DNA from: Artemia franciscana
Lineage: Eukaryota; Arthropoda; Branchiopoda; Anostraca; Artemiidae
NCBI RefSeq assembly: GCF_032884065.1
Contig: NC_088871.1
Coordinates: forward strand, 46,883,172-46,947,171
Direction of reading: 5' to 3'
Length of the DNA: 64,000 bases
Of this stretch, positions 44,640 to 56,849 are shown in pieces (the first letter of the stretch is position 1; each line of letters opens with the position of its first letter). Both the position numbers and the translations under genes were made by a program. Below the pieces are notes generated by a model. It was not told the origin of the DNA. It saw only the letters and a program-made list of their open reading frames with translations, and ran no database searches.

Positions 44640-46441
44640 ATACGATTTCACACAAGCTGCATCAAACTAGCCGATATTAACAGACAGAGGGACAAACAAG
44701 TCAATAAACCAAGCTTCCTAAAATCACTTGAAGGAGCACGCAGCCTTTATGTACTTGCAATAAAAATGCGGTATTAATTTTTTTTTGTTTACTCCTGACA
44801 TTTTTCCGAAAAAAACTACTTTTGCGATAGGGGAGAGATAGATTCTTCAATTATGAATGCCTTCAATTACATTCAATAACCCAGCATTCTCAATGTTCAG
44901 TTGGTTCTCAGCACCTTGTATGGATTTTATCATATTCCCTTCCTGATGAAGCCCATTGCTCCCCCGACTACATGATATTAGATTAGTAGTCATTCTTTAT
45001 CAAATAATCAAGGTAATGATGCCCCATAGCCTTGGATTGTTTTTCTCTTCCTTGTTTGTTGTCTTGTTGACCATGTAAGAATTCTTTTATTTCGATATGT
45101 TGGATTCTTTTTTAAACACACATGCTTAAAACACAATCAAAAATAAAATTTTAAGACAGATTATTTGCGACATTAACAACCCAGATAGAAAAAGGACAAA
45201 TAAGAGAAAGTCATGAGCAAGTAAAAAGTTATTGCTCCAAGGCAAACTTCTAAAATGGATATCAGTGCTTTTTTCCTATGATGGAAGGAGCTTTGAATTA
45301 CTAGAAAAAAATGTGCTTTTTTGCAAGTACAATTCAATTAGTAAAACGAACAATATTATGAAAAATTAGCTGTGGGGGGTAAGGGGCGGAGGGATACCCA
45401 GTGGAGCAATGAACAGGTTTATCTTTTTACTTCTTTATTTGAATTGTTGATGTAAAATTCGACTGTTAAAACGCTTGTTTTATATGACAGTGTCAATCAG
45501 AATAAAAATGAATGGTTTGTTGGATCAAAAGGTTAGCTAATTTCGACAGCACAGCAAAGCACAGACAACAGCCCCAGCAAGGCTAAACAAGGAGGCAAAC
45601 AATGAAATAATCAATTATAGTTACATTCAAAGAAGCAGCAGTTTCTAAACGTTTCAAACAGTTCTAGCAAACAGTTTCAAACAGTTCTAGCAGTTTCAAA
45701 GAAGCAGCAGTTACATTCAAAGAAGCAGCAGTTTCTTCTGCAGCATTGCAGAAGACTATCAGCTGAATGACAAAACTGTAAAACAACTTTTTGAATCCAT
45801 ACTCATATTCTGTTTCTGAAATGAAATATGAAGTTTTTGTTTTTAAGTCCTGTTTTTGAAGCCATTTAGAATCTAAGGATCGAGATAGTATTCACTTCAA
45901 CTTAAGCGTTTTAAGCGTTTTTTATAATACCATCTATAATACGGCAGCTATTTAGAATTGTTGATCAAATAGCATTCGATTCAAAAACAATGCTGATGAA
46001 CATTCAAACAGGGTTTTCAAAGAAGAGTAATGATTACTCTTACTGTAATGATTAATGATTAATGAGTGATGATTAATAATGATTAAACTAGTAATGATTA
46101 ATGAATTATTAATTGACATTAACTCTGCTTGTCTTCGGTTTAATATAGCCGAAGACAAGTCTGCTTGTCTTCGGTTTAATTGTCTGCTTCTCTTCGGTTT
46201 AATTTTCTTTAAAAAAGTTTCTTCTGGAAAAGGTGTTTGTTTTTAAATTTACCAATATAAACAGTAGGTAGAAGATATGGAGCTCTGCTAATCCTTAATG
46301 GATTTCATTATTATCTTCAAGGTTTGATGTTGCTCTTTACATTGACCTTTAATATGCCTTGCTGATTTACTTCTGTATATTAGGTTGTTCCATTGAGGAA
46401 GGCTACCCCTCCCTCGACCATCATTCTTCATGCTAGTGCTT
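44640..46441. other. gene-free stretch with short tandem repeats
   Basis: Includes small direct repeats such as caaagaagcagcagtt at 45,630-45,735, a taatgattaatga cluster at 46,030-46,110, and three copies of ctgctt(g/c)tcttcggtttaat at 46,127-46,203. No exon is recognised beyond the presumed FERRY3 promoter side. Confidence 0.5.
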
Positions 46442-46748
46442 AACTTATGCTTGGACAAATGAACCCTGTCATCCAATAAGTATTGAGATAAAACAGTCAA
46501 ATTTAAGCATTCTAATATTTAGAGTCATTTTGTTCTTTTTAACTTTTAACGTTATTACTTCCCTTGGTTATTAAGAAGAAAAAAAATCTAGTGTTTTGGT
46601 CATTACAGGTCACAACTTATGCTTAGACAAATGAACCCTGTCATCCAATAAGTATTGAGATAAAACAGTTTTCTTTGTCATTCTTATATTTAGTGCTATT
46701 TTGTTCCTTTTGATTTTTAACACAGCTACTTCCCTTAATTATAAAGAA
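46442..46748 (+). repeat. direct duplication, unit about 135 bp
   Basis: aacttatgctt(g/a)gacaaatg, then aaccctgtcatccaataagt and onwards, is present at 46,442-46,575 and 46,613-46,748. The first half is almost identical and the second half has drifted. Confidence 0.85.
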
Positions 46749-46783
46749 TTTTTTTCACTACTGGTGAGGGTTAATTGTTTTAA

Positions 46784-48385
46784 AAAGTAGAATTGTGGCA
46801 AAGAGTCAAACTTTAGCGTAAAGAGCGAGGGATTGCGGAGGGGACAACCCATTTCATATACGGAGTAATTTCTGTTCGTTTTAAGTTTTAATGTCGCTCC
46901 TTACTTTCAGCTAAAAAAATTAGTTTTTTTATTTAATTTCTGAACGTTTTTGAATTAATGCATCTTTGGTTTTGGCTCTCCGCACATAAATTATTAAAAT
47001 GAAATTTGTATATTAATTCTTTTTTTTGGCTAAATGGCTTTCTCTTAGTTTTGATCAGACGATTTTGAGAAATCAGGGATGGAGAAAGAGGCCTAGTTGC
47101 CCTCCAATTTTTCGGTTACTTAAAAAGGCAACTAGAACTTTTAATTTTTAACGAATGTTTTTATTAATAAAAAATATACGCAACTTAAGAATTAACTTAC
47201 GTAACAAACTTTCATAATCTTATATTTTTATTATGTATACGAGGGGGTTTGTACCCTCGTTAACACCTCGCTCTTTACACTAAATCGTAAGTTTTGTCCC
47301 AATTCTTTAAGAATGACCCCTGAATCAGAAAGGCCGTAGAATAAGTAGTTGAAATTACTAAAAATACTTTAGCATAAAGAGCGAGGTATATATCTCCTCC
47401 TAAATACCTCGCTTTTTATGCTAAAGTATTTTTAGAACCCCTCATATACGTAATAATCTCTGTTCGTTTTAAGTTTAAATGCTACTCCTTCCTTTCATTT
47501 GAAAAAAAAAACGTTTTCATGTTTATTTTTTATTGTTTTCTTATAGTAATGCTAGAAAATCCTGCGCCCTTTTCATTGAATTTTTCTTCCCCCATGACAG
47601 ATTCCTCCAAGGAAAGATCCTCCAACATAGCCCCCTCCCCTCAGCCCCACCCCCAAACAAAATAAGATCCCCCTGAAAACGTCTGTATACTTCCCAATAA
47701 CCATTACTATATGTAAACACTGGCCAAAGTTTGTAACTTGCAGCACCTCCCCCAGGGATTGTGGGGGAGTAAGTCATCCCCAAAGACATAGTTATTATGG
47801 TTTTCGACTATGTTGAACAAAATGGCTATCTCAAAATTTTGATCCGTTGACTTTGGGAAAAAATGAGCGTGGGAGGGGGCCTAGATGCCCTCCAATTTTT
47901 TGGTCACTTAAAAAGGGCACTAGAACTTTTCATTTCCGTTAGAATGAGCCCTCTTGCGACATTCTAGGACCACTTGGTCGATCCGATGACCCCTGGAAAA
48001 CAAAACAAAAAACAAACAAACAAATAAACACGCACCCGTGATTTGTCTTCTGGCAAAAATACAAAATTCCACATTTTCGTAGATAGAGCTTGAAACTTCT
48101 ACAGCAGGGTTCTCTGATACGCTGAATCTGATGGTGTCATTTTCGTCAAGATTCTACGACTTTTAGGGGGTGTTTCCCCCTATTTTCTTAAATAAAGCAA
48201 ATTTTCTCAGGCTCGTAACTTTTGATGGGTAAGACTAAACATGATGAAACTTATATATTTAAAATCAGCATTAAAATGCGATTCTTTTGATGTAGCTATT
48301 GATATCAAAATTTAATTTTTGAGAGTTTTGGTTACTATTGAGCCGGGTCGCGCCTTACTACAGTTCGTTACCACGAACTGTTTGA
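46784..48385 (-). mobile_element. hairpin-ended repeat family, copy 8 (starts at the palindrome apex)
   Basis: Nearly identical to copy 1 from its palindrome centre (aaaagtagaattgtggcaaa) to the terminal hairpin, which here ends at 48,385 (ACGAACTGTTTGA). The outer arm of the large palindrome is missing: homology begins at the hairpin apex and not at the outer end. It abuts copy 9 without spacer. Confidence 0.8.
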
Positions 48386-49383
48386 TCAAAATTCATTAAG
48401 ATCCGATCACCCACTCGTAAGTTAAAGATACCTCATTTTTCTAATTTTCGTCTCCTCTCAGCCCCCCAGATGGTAGAATCGGGAAAACAACTTTATCAAG
48501 TCAATTTGTGCAGATCCCTGACGCGCCTACCAATTTCATTGTCCTAGCACATCCAGAAGCACCAAACTCACCAAAGAACTGGATCACCCCCTCTAACTCC
48601 CCCAAAGAGAGCGGATCCAGTCTGGTTATGTCAATCACGTATCTACGACATTTGCTTATTCTACACATCAAGTTTCATCCCGATCTCTCCACTCTAAGCG
48701 TTTTCCAAGATTTCCGGTTTTCCCCTCCAACTCCCCCCAATGTCATAAGATCTAGTCGGAATTTACAATAAGAGCTCTGAGACATTTTTCCAAATTAGCC
48801 CCCCCCCCAACTCCCCAAAGAGAGCGGATCCGTTCCAATTATGTCAATCATATATCTAGATTTTTAGTCTAATTTTTCAGAATTAACGCTCCCCCCAACT
48901 TCCCCAAAGAGATCGGATCCGTTCTGGTTATGTCAATCAGGTATCTAGGACTAGTGCTTAGTTTTTCCACCATGTTTCATCCCGATCCCTCCACGCTAAG
49001 CTTTTCCCAAGATTTTCCCCTCAAACTCCCACCCAATGTCAATGGATCCAGTCGGGATTTAAAATAAGAGCTCAGAGATACGATATCCTTCTAAATATCA
49101 ATTTTCATTAAGATCCGATCACCCCTTCGTAAGTTAAAAATACCTCTTTTTTCTAATTTTTCAAAATTAATCGTCCTCCCACTCCCCCCCCCCAGATGGT
49201 CGAATCGGAAAAACGACTATTTCTGATTTAATCCGGTCTGGTCCCTGATATGCCTGCCAAATTTCATCGTCCTAGCTTATCTGGAAGTCCCTAAACTAGC
49301 GAAACCAGGACAGACAGACAGACAGACCGACAGAATTTGCGATCGCTATATATCAATTGGTTAATACCAAGTGCCATAAAAAG
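48386..49383 (+). mobile_element. hairpin-ended repeat family, copy 9 (right-end fragment)
   Basis: Carries three or four degenerate tandem units (the gagcggatcc(g/a) phrase, then ggttatgtcaatca, then agtttcatcccgat) and ends like copy 7: GACAGACAGACAGACCGACA, GCGATCGC, then a stem-loop at 49,354-49,373 with one mismatch, then CCATAAAA. The tandem units expanded here relative to copy 7. Confidence 0.75.
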
Positions 49384-49570
49384 ATACCAAGTTGGTGGCA
49401 CCAATTCACAAAAATATAGGAGCAGGGGGACAAAGATTTTTTTTGCATTTTTCAATGAAGATACAAACAACAGAACAAATTGTGTAAACATTCTTAAAAC
49501 AGGGGTAGCAGTGACTTTGCTGTTTGGATAAATCATCGACTAATTTATCCAAATCCAGAGTCTGCTCTTT

Positions 49571-51790
49571 TTAAACGGCCATCATCATGAGATCACTGAG
49601 TCTGTCATTTCCCAATGTCGATCGCAGATGATCCTTCATACGCGCTAATGCCAAGGAGAATCGTTTGTTACTGGCAGTGATTGCAGGCAAAGTAGCAACT
49701 AGCTTCATCAGTTTTAGCACTGCAGAATAGGCAACTGCGAGGTCGAAAAAAATTCGATAGCATGGAGAAGATCCATTTTAAAAGTGTCACATTTTGAAAG
49801 ATGCAACTTTGCAAGAGAAATCAGGGATTTTTGGGCACAGTCATCAACATTGAGAATTACATAATAATGACACATTACCCTTTGAACTGTTGAGAATTCG
49901 AGAAAATCAGAAGTTGAACGGTAGAAGGCTGATAAAGCGTCAATCATACGCATATTTGGCATTTAACACTGGTCTATCTGGCTTGATAAATGGTCTATCA
50001 CCTCGAAGTACAGATTACCCGAGTCTGATTGAACTGGCTGACTGATGTTGCGTTTACTGGTTGTTGAATTTGAAAGAGCCTTGAGAGGCTCCACCTGGAA
50101 ATGGTTTGACTTTTCTTTTTCTAAGTACTGGTTTTGAATTTTTGGAGACTCTGATTCTGGGATATCCTGTAAAGCCAAGAAAATGGTTAGGTTTTTATTT
50201 AATATCATTTCTCAGCTTCTGGAGTGTCTCTTTTGTTCCAAAAATCATTGCTAGTGCCTTATAAATCAGACTACTTTCTGTTTGAAGTTGCTCTGACATA
50301 CAATTTAAAATGGCTTAACACTTTTTCCATTATATGCAAAGTTGAGACAAAAGAGACCGACTTTATTTTTTCCATTAGTCGTTTTGCTTTACAAGTTACC
50401 TCACTAACAGAACTATCAGACTGTGACTAGCAAAGCAACAGTACAATCAAATCTTGCCTTCACCATGAAAACACAGCAACATGTATAAAACCAGCAAGTT
50501 TGGACAGTCCGCTCAAGCTCCAAGACTTTTTGCCAACTAATTAACCACTAATAGTTCATTTCAAGTGCTGCTGCATTACATAAATACTTTAGTCTTTTCA
50601 GCATAGAGAAAAATTCCGAAAGTTCACTGATGTTTTTCAGGCAATCAGTCAAAACCAAGTGTAATATCTGGGAGTGACAGTGTAAGAAAAAAAAAAAACT
50701 ACATGAGGCACCTTCTCCCTAAGCTTTGTTTCAACTCTGTTGGATTCCCAACTCATAACAAATACGCTGTCATAACATTGAGCAACACACAACATTAAAT
50801 CTATAAAAAAAAAACAATTCTATAGTCTCACATATCAAGTTGGATATGCTTTTGGCACCTAATATTTGCATGTGATAGCAGCTAATTATTTGCTCTACTA
50901 CTTTTCAATTCAATCTGTGCCTGGGTAGGATTACCAATTGGTCTTTTTTTTTACCTTACCTTAGATCTATCTGTCATGCCAGAAGGGCTCAGGTCATCTA
51001 CGAGACTTCACCAATCTTTTCTGAATTGGTCAGCTGCGTATATGTCTTCCCAATCAGGTTGAAGGGAAGCATGGGTATTGTGCAGGTCAGACAGGTATGT
51101 TCATCACAAAGTGTTCCAAGGTCTTCGACTGCTGTTTGGGTGCCATTGTGAAGTGGATTTTAGGATCTGAGTGCCCTGCTTTTGAAGAACATGGCAAAAG
51201 TATCTCCACCTCCGAGCTCTAATGGTATTTTCTTTTCTAGAAACGTCTTTTGTCTCTCTAACAAAAAGAGTGTAGCAATTAGCTGATTTTACTTCTGAAA
51301 TAATGTCTTGCTGCAAGGCATTCCCTATCAGTGTAACTGCATTGTTTTTGTACTGATGATTACAATAGTGACCAAATCAATGCTGTAAACTTGGCCTTCA
51401 GCATTTCGTTGTCTTTAAATATTTCCTCCGTCAATTCAACGAAATTCCCCAGTTTCTAGGTGTTTCTGATTCGTCGTGACCCATCGGAGGAAGATACTGG
51501 CAGCCAAGAAAGCCAATAGCATCAGAAGTCCACTTCAAATAATCTCTATCTTCTTGAACCTCTTGAGAGATCAACTTAAGCCATTCACTACACATCCAGA
51601 AGTGACTGTACTAATTGTCTTAAATTCCACCCATTCTATCACACAATTCCTGTTTCTATTACTACCATCATGTTGCTTCAATAGACTAGAACTGCCTTTC
51701 CACTTACAAAATTATTTCTTAATGAAAGCCGTTTTTCCAGCAGTTTCCCCAGTTTTTCCAGCCCTTAGAGCCCCACTAGGAAAAATGACA
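49571..51790 (-). pseudogene. hAT transposase pseudogene (P52rIPK/ZMYM1-like)
   Basis: On minus, out-of-frame pieces follow the order of a TTF-type-finger hAT transposase. A finger end (FCKWKGSSSLLKQHDGS) lies at about 51,680-51,730. Then come EWLKLISQEVQEDRDYLKW and IGFLG, GHDESETPRNWGNFVELTEE, and the RNase-H-like start DIISEVKSANCYTLFV at about 51,260-51,310. In the last, the expected catalytic Asp of FVDET is Arg (FVRET). Further on are NLMLCVAQCYD, CHSQILHLVL, RMIDALSAFYRST and the C-terminal dimerisation motif LPAITASNKRFSLALARMKD ending at the stop at 49,571. At least five frame breaks and an inserted RTE fragment show it is dead. No terminal inverted repeats were found. Confidence 0.88.
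50946..51235 (-). mobile_element. RTE-type retrotransposon 3' fragment inserted in the hAT pseudogene
   Basis: The hAT reading stops after the SRKE motif. It is replaced by RARRWRYFCHVL, then a Trp/Pro region, then a drifted tail reading DWEDIYAADQFRKDW and SLVDDLSP. This is the C-terminal signature of RTE-like non-LTR elements (RRWRYLGHVLR-like, then a WRxLVxAL-like end). The fragment closes with a TAAGGTAAGGT-type tail and A-run at about 50,946-50,970, after which hAT homology resumes. Confidence 0.6.
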
Positions 51791-51799
51791 GAAAGAATA

Positions 51800-54540
51800 A
51801 AAAAAAAATAGAATGCAAGTTTTATGAACATCCAATCCATTCATAAGCCTCAAAGTAATGTGCACTGAATTTCCCTCCATTAGAAGTGGAAAGGTTGGTT
51901 GAGACACATCATAGAGATATCTCAGAGAGATTCCTGACTGCTACAGGAAACTGCAACAGGTTGCAACAGGAATGTAGACCACTTTTTCATGCTGACCTGG
52001 GTCATTTATTACTCAGCTTGTTTTTGAAAGATTGTCATAGGCAGGGGAAATGATGTCCAGTAACCCAATGCTTTGAGCACTGACATTATTGCCAGTTTCT
52101 TCATTTGTTTTCTCATATTTTCACAGCAAAAAAATCCAAAGTTTGTTGTTGCTTTTTAATCATTCTTTGATTGTGGATTTACAACAACAAAAGAGACAAA
52201 CTAACAAGCTGATGCCTAATTTTCTTTACTGAATTATGTCAGCAGAGAGGAATTGTTTTACACAACTAAAATACAAAATAGATATTCAATAGAAGTAACA
52301 TGGTCTTTTCCAAATCTAGGGGGCATTCCCCTACCCTCCTAATTGACACCACTGTGTCCTTTCAAGCTTCCTTCAGGTGAATACATGTAAACTTTTGAAT
52401 AACAAAGTTTAAAAATCACAAGGGGACATGGGGATTTTAGAAATTCCTAAGTGGGGCAAGGCCCAAAATTGGTTGAGAGCCACTGCTCAGGATCTAAAAA
52501 TATACTTTCTGAGATTTCAGTCTTGCCCCCTAGATCCACCCTGTTGTAGCTGGTGAACAACTACAGAATTATTGTACAAAATGACTGTAGCTTACCTTTA
52601 GATAAATCGGTTGAAGCTTATAAATAGTTGTTTAGAATAACCATTCAATTATGTAAGGACTTGCACATATGTTTAGAGAGGAATATGCCACAAATGAGGC
52701 AGTTTAGCCTCTTAAACTGGGAAGTTACAAAAACACAAAATTCTTCAATAGTCATAAACCAATTGACTATCCCAGAATTCTGAAACTGGGAAGCTGCACA
52801 CAACAAACCAATTAATCACCTTTGAATTCAGAATTACCTCCAAATTTTTGCCAAAATTGTTGTTTTGTAACATAAAATGGTGGAAACTGGTGCTTGGTGC
52901 AGTCTCTTGTGTTACTCAAAATGAGTATTTTATGTTAAATCTTCATTTCAGTGAGCCTGCTCTTGATATTCCGTGAAAACCGGCTTGATATTCTTGCCCC
53001 CAGTAAAAAAAAAAACAACAACCTATTTGGGGAAAATATGAAAGTTCATGTTATTATAGATAGGGACATAAGAATTCTGCTAGTAAGTTCTCAAACATGT
53101 GCAATTTGAATGAGTAATTGTCATCAAGGTCATACACTTTTCAATAAGTGTTTCCCCCTTTTTTTTAAACTATGCATATTTTTAATGCTAATAGCTGTTG
53201 ATGAGTAATTCTAAATTGAATTTGCCTATTTTGCATAAAAATTTATTTGCAAAAAAAAGCTCTTGAAGCTTTTTTCAACAAATATCTGCAGGGGATTTTT
53301 TGCAGGTCATGTGATCTGTCTCAAGGCTGATTATGAGTGATACCTGTCTAAAAACTACTTTTGAAGGAATTGTGGCTACAAAGAACCATGAATAACAACA
53401 ATCATCCAGTTTGATATCATTTGCCAAAAATGATGGTTTTCAAGCAAAATAAACTTTTGCTGTTTCTTCTTCTCTCTCTTTTCAAATTTAGGATCCATTT
53501 TTCCAAATTCAATGAAATGTATAGGCTAAATCAGGATTTAGTAACATTATGAGGCTCAGAATGCTTTCCTTGGGTCTTTTTTTGTGTATATGTCTATTTA
53601 TGAAAGTTTCATTTTTATAAAAGAAATCTCAAGTTAATCAAAGCCAGTGCCCTTTAGAGGAGGAAGGGGTGAAGCTGAATACTTCAAAAAAACAAGTAAA
53701 TATACAAAAGATTTCATAGCTAATATAGGGACAAGTTGAGCATGCTACTTATTTCTTTTTTATACTCTATCCAAATACTATAGTCAATTCACTTACAATT
53801 GCACCACCCCTGACAGCAATATTCATAGGCCTAGTTCAGGGAATATATATTTTTTTCCATTGCTATGGACTTTCTATGGCATTAGACAATGAGAGGCAGG
53901 GATGTTGTTTGGAGTGCAGAGGGGCAGTTGCCCTCCAATAATTTGGAAAAAAATAGTATACAGCCAATGTCCCTTGACTACCTGACTTAAAACCCTCTGC
54001 CCCCCCCCCCCAAATAAAAATTCTGGAGATTCACCCCTGATGATGGCTGAATTTAGAAGTGAATTGATTAGACTATTTAGAAAAAAAACATAAGCAATCA
54101 ATCAACTAGTGTGTCCACTTTGTCCCTTATTCAGTTATAGAATCTTCTATAGCCTATATTTACGAAAAGACTTGCCCAGAGTATAGTGTAGGCTCTGGAT
54201 TGTTGGCTAAGAAGAAGAATTTTACACAAAAATTAGCCTACCTTTTCAGTATTTACAGAATCTTGTAGGCACTTAGAGGATTGAGCCTAGGGACCCCCCC
54301 CCCCCATCAACAGCCTTGAATACAATTGACCCAGTCCCCTAAATTAAGGTAAAAGACATTTTTTGGTATAGGCTATGCCTAGAAAATGACCTGTAGAGAA
54401 GGATGTTAAGAAAACAATTCACACTTCATAATATGCACAATAATCATAGGTATTACATTTTGCTTGCAGTCATACTATAGGCTTCTTTGCCCCAGATCTC
54501 CTAATGTGCAAACAGCCTATATAGGCTATCTGAAATTATA
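51800..54540. other. gene-free stretch
   Basis: No exon is recognised. The sequence is unique-looking and AT-rich, with a C-homopolymer repeat phrase at about 54,000 and 54,295. Confidence 0.4.
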
Positions 54541-54556
54541 TATTTCCAATCTACCA

Positions 54557-55924
54557 ATGACTGGAGAACAGCAAATATTATACCAATTTTTAAGAAAGGT
54601 GACAAAGACAAACTGGGAAATTATCAACCAGTAAGCCTAACCTCAGCCATTTGCAAGATCATGGAAGGTATCATTAACCATGCTCTAATAAATTATTTAG
54701 AAGAAAATGCTCTTATTAGTGATAGACAACATGGATTCCGCAGGGGCAGCTAAATCAACACCAACTTTATTCAGTCATATGATCATGCAACTAAAATTTG
54801 GGATATGGGTAAACCAGTCAACATTATCTTACTTGACCAAGCCAAAGCCTTTGACAAAGTTGAACACTCATACCTGAAGCTGAAGCTTACCAGGTGTATG
54901 AGGATGTGATTGATTGGATTGGAGCATTCCTAACTGGAAGATCTCAACATGTCATGATCTACACTGATAATGGCAATCCAGTTTTCTCCTCCATTTCCCA
55001 GGTCATAAGCAGCATCCCACAGGGAACCATCCTTGGGCCAATGTTGTTCAGCATATATATTAACAACTGTACAACCTATCTATGCAACCTTTTAACATTA
55101 TATGCTGACAACTGTAAGCTCATTGAGCCTGCTGAGACTGAAGAAGAAAGAGCCTGCATTCAGCCCGACCTTGACAGGCTATCCTCCTGGTCATCAAGTT
55201 TGGCCCTACAATTCAATGCAACTAAATGCAATGTACTACACTTAGGGCACAACAATCCCCACCATCCCTACCATATAGAGTGTGACCAGTTGGAAGCAGT
55301 TGCCAAGGAGAGAGACTTAAGTGTCATTGTGGACAAGGATTTAAAATTCCACAGCCACACTCAGGCTGCAAAAGCTAATCGAGCTCTCTGGCTCATTAAG
55401 CACTCTTTTGTAACCAGAAAGTCATGTGTGGTTATAGAACTTTATAAATCTCTTGTCTGTCCCCACCTTGAGTTTGGCTTGACTTTGGACTTCCCCAAAA
55501 TAAAATGGCCACAAGACCCCTTGAAAGTGTCCAAAGGAGAGCAACCAAACTGGTCTGTGGCTTAAACAATGCCCCTTACCAGGATCATCTAAGGTCTTTG
55601 AGACTTCTAACCCTCACATATCAAAGATATAGGCCTAGAGGAGATGTGATCATGGCACACAAAATTTTCAAATCTAGTCACCTAAACCAGATCTTTACCC
55701 CCTCCCTGGCTAACAATTCAAGAGGTCACAGTCTGAAGCTTCACCTGCCTGGATGTCATAGAAGGGAACAATGTGGCTTCGTTTCCATTTGGGTGGTCCC
55801 CCTCTGGAATAGACTATCCAAGTCTACCATCCAAGCTGAGACTCCCAACTCCTTCAAAGCTGGAGTAGACAGGAGCTGGGAGAGGGCTGAGTGGAGGCTG
55901 GACTGGGAAGCTAAGCCAACATAA
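54557..55924 (+). pseudogene. degenerate CR1-like reverse transcriptase
   Basis: Frames in order: DWRTANIIPIFKKGDKDKLG (motif 1), SDRQHGFRRGS then an in-frame stop, LLDQAKAFDKVEH (motif A, Asp kept), SSIPQGTILGPMLFSIYIN (motif B), and LYADNCKL (motif C, at 55,101-55,112). In motif C the second catalytic Asp is Asn. The C-terminal region follows in another frame (LESVQRRATKLVCGLNNAPY) and runs on to WRLDWEAKPT with a stop at 55,924. These features match the CR1/Jockey-like group. A nonsense codon, frameshifts near 54,893 and 55,505, and YADN show it is inactive. Confidence 0.9.
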
Positions 55925-56654
55925 TTACATCACTCACCACCAGCAAGAACCAACAGGAGGATGTACCACTTTATCTCACTGGCAAATGTGTGATTTAAGG
56001 TAATTTAAGGTAGGCTAATCTATTCTCCCAATGCATTTCTCTTGTTTCAACCCACGTACCTGTAAACTGAATCAACTATGATGAAACAAGGACCAGAAAA
56101 ACAAGTAATGGGTTGCAGAATGGTTTGGAATTATATATAACTTGAGCTATATATTTGCACATTAGTGGGGGGGTCAAAGCACAGAAGGCCTGCATGCAAA
56201 AAAATGTTCACTAAATATGAAGAGATTTCTGAACATGTTTCCTTCTCTGCAAGTCTTTCTCTAGGCATATCCCCCTTTTTATGTGATCTTCCAATCCTAT
56301 GCTAAGAAATAGCATTAGCTATCAAGGCAATAAGAGATAATAATAAGTAAGCCTACTTATATCAGAGAAGATGGGATCTTTCTGATATTGTTTTGAAGAT
56401 CTCCAGCCCCTAGAACAAAAAGGAATACTACTTTGAACTAACCTTTTTTATAATTTCTAGGGAGTTGGCTTGATCTAAAGATTTTATCCAACAAGTTTTC
56501 TCTTTTATTTAACACAAAAACTTTTGACTATTCAAAACAACCACAATCAACCTCAATTTGAATGCCATCTATAATATAATTATAACAAATAATATCTAGC
56601 GTTCTTTAAATCCAATTTCAAAAATTATAGAGAGGTATACAGATGATCATCAAG

Positions 56655-56798
56655 GAGGCCTTTGGTGGCGCCGCGGATTTGACCTTAGCTTGGTAATACG
56701 AGACCCAGAGATTAAATCACGCTGCAGTAATGCACTGCAGGGCCGACGCAGGGACCTGAGTAGTCAAGAAGCGTCGTTAATCTGACACAATACAATAC
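56655..56798 (+). mobile_element. tRNA-derived SINE, copy 2, inside the CR1-like 3' region
   Basis: A 144-bp element matches the SINE at 26,822 along its whole length (tttgaccttagcttggtaat, then gcactgcagggccgacgcag, then gtcaagaagcgtcgttaatc). Its tail is an ACAAT-type repeat instead of TTAC. The perfect 13-bp direct repeat gatgatcatcaag flanks it (56,642-56,654 and 56,799-56,811). The sister CR1-like copy B has the uninterrupted site (ggacttgatgatcatctg at about 57,991-58,008). Box A is mutated to TGGCGCCGCGG and box B to GAGATTAAATC. Confidence 0.93.
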
Positions 56799-56849
56799 GA
56801 TGATCATCAAGTCCTTTCCCCTCTTTGACTCCTTCATCAGAATATATAA

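Larger units (their letters stand above)
54557..56843 (+). mobile_element. CR1-like non-LTR retrotransposon, copy A, with 3' region
   Basis: RT-coding sequence (54,557-55,924) is followed by about 780 bp of element 3' sequence (not counting the SINE) that is shared, inverted, with copy B (57,949-59,400). The shared part stops at ctttgactccttcatcagaa, which I take as the 3' end. The 5' end is truncated inside RT, before motif 1. Confidence 0.8.
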
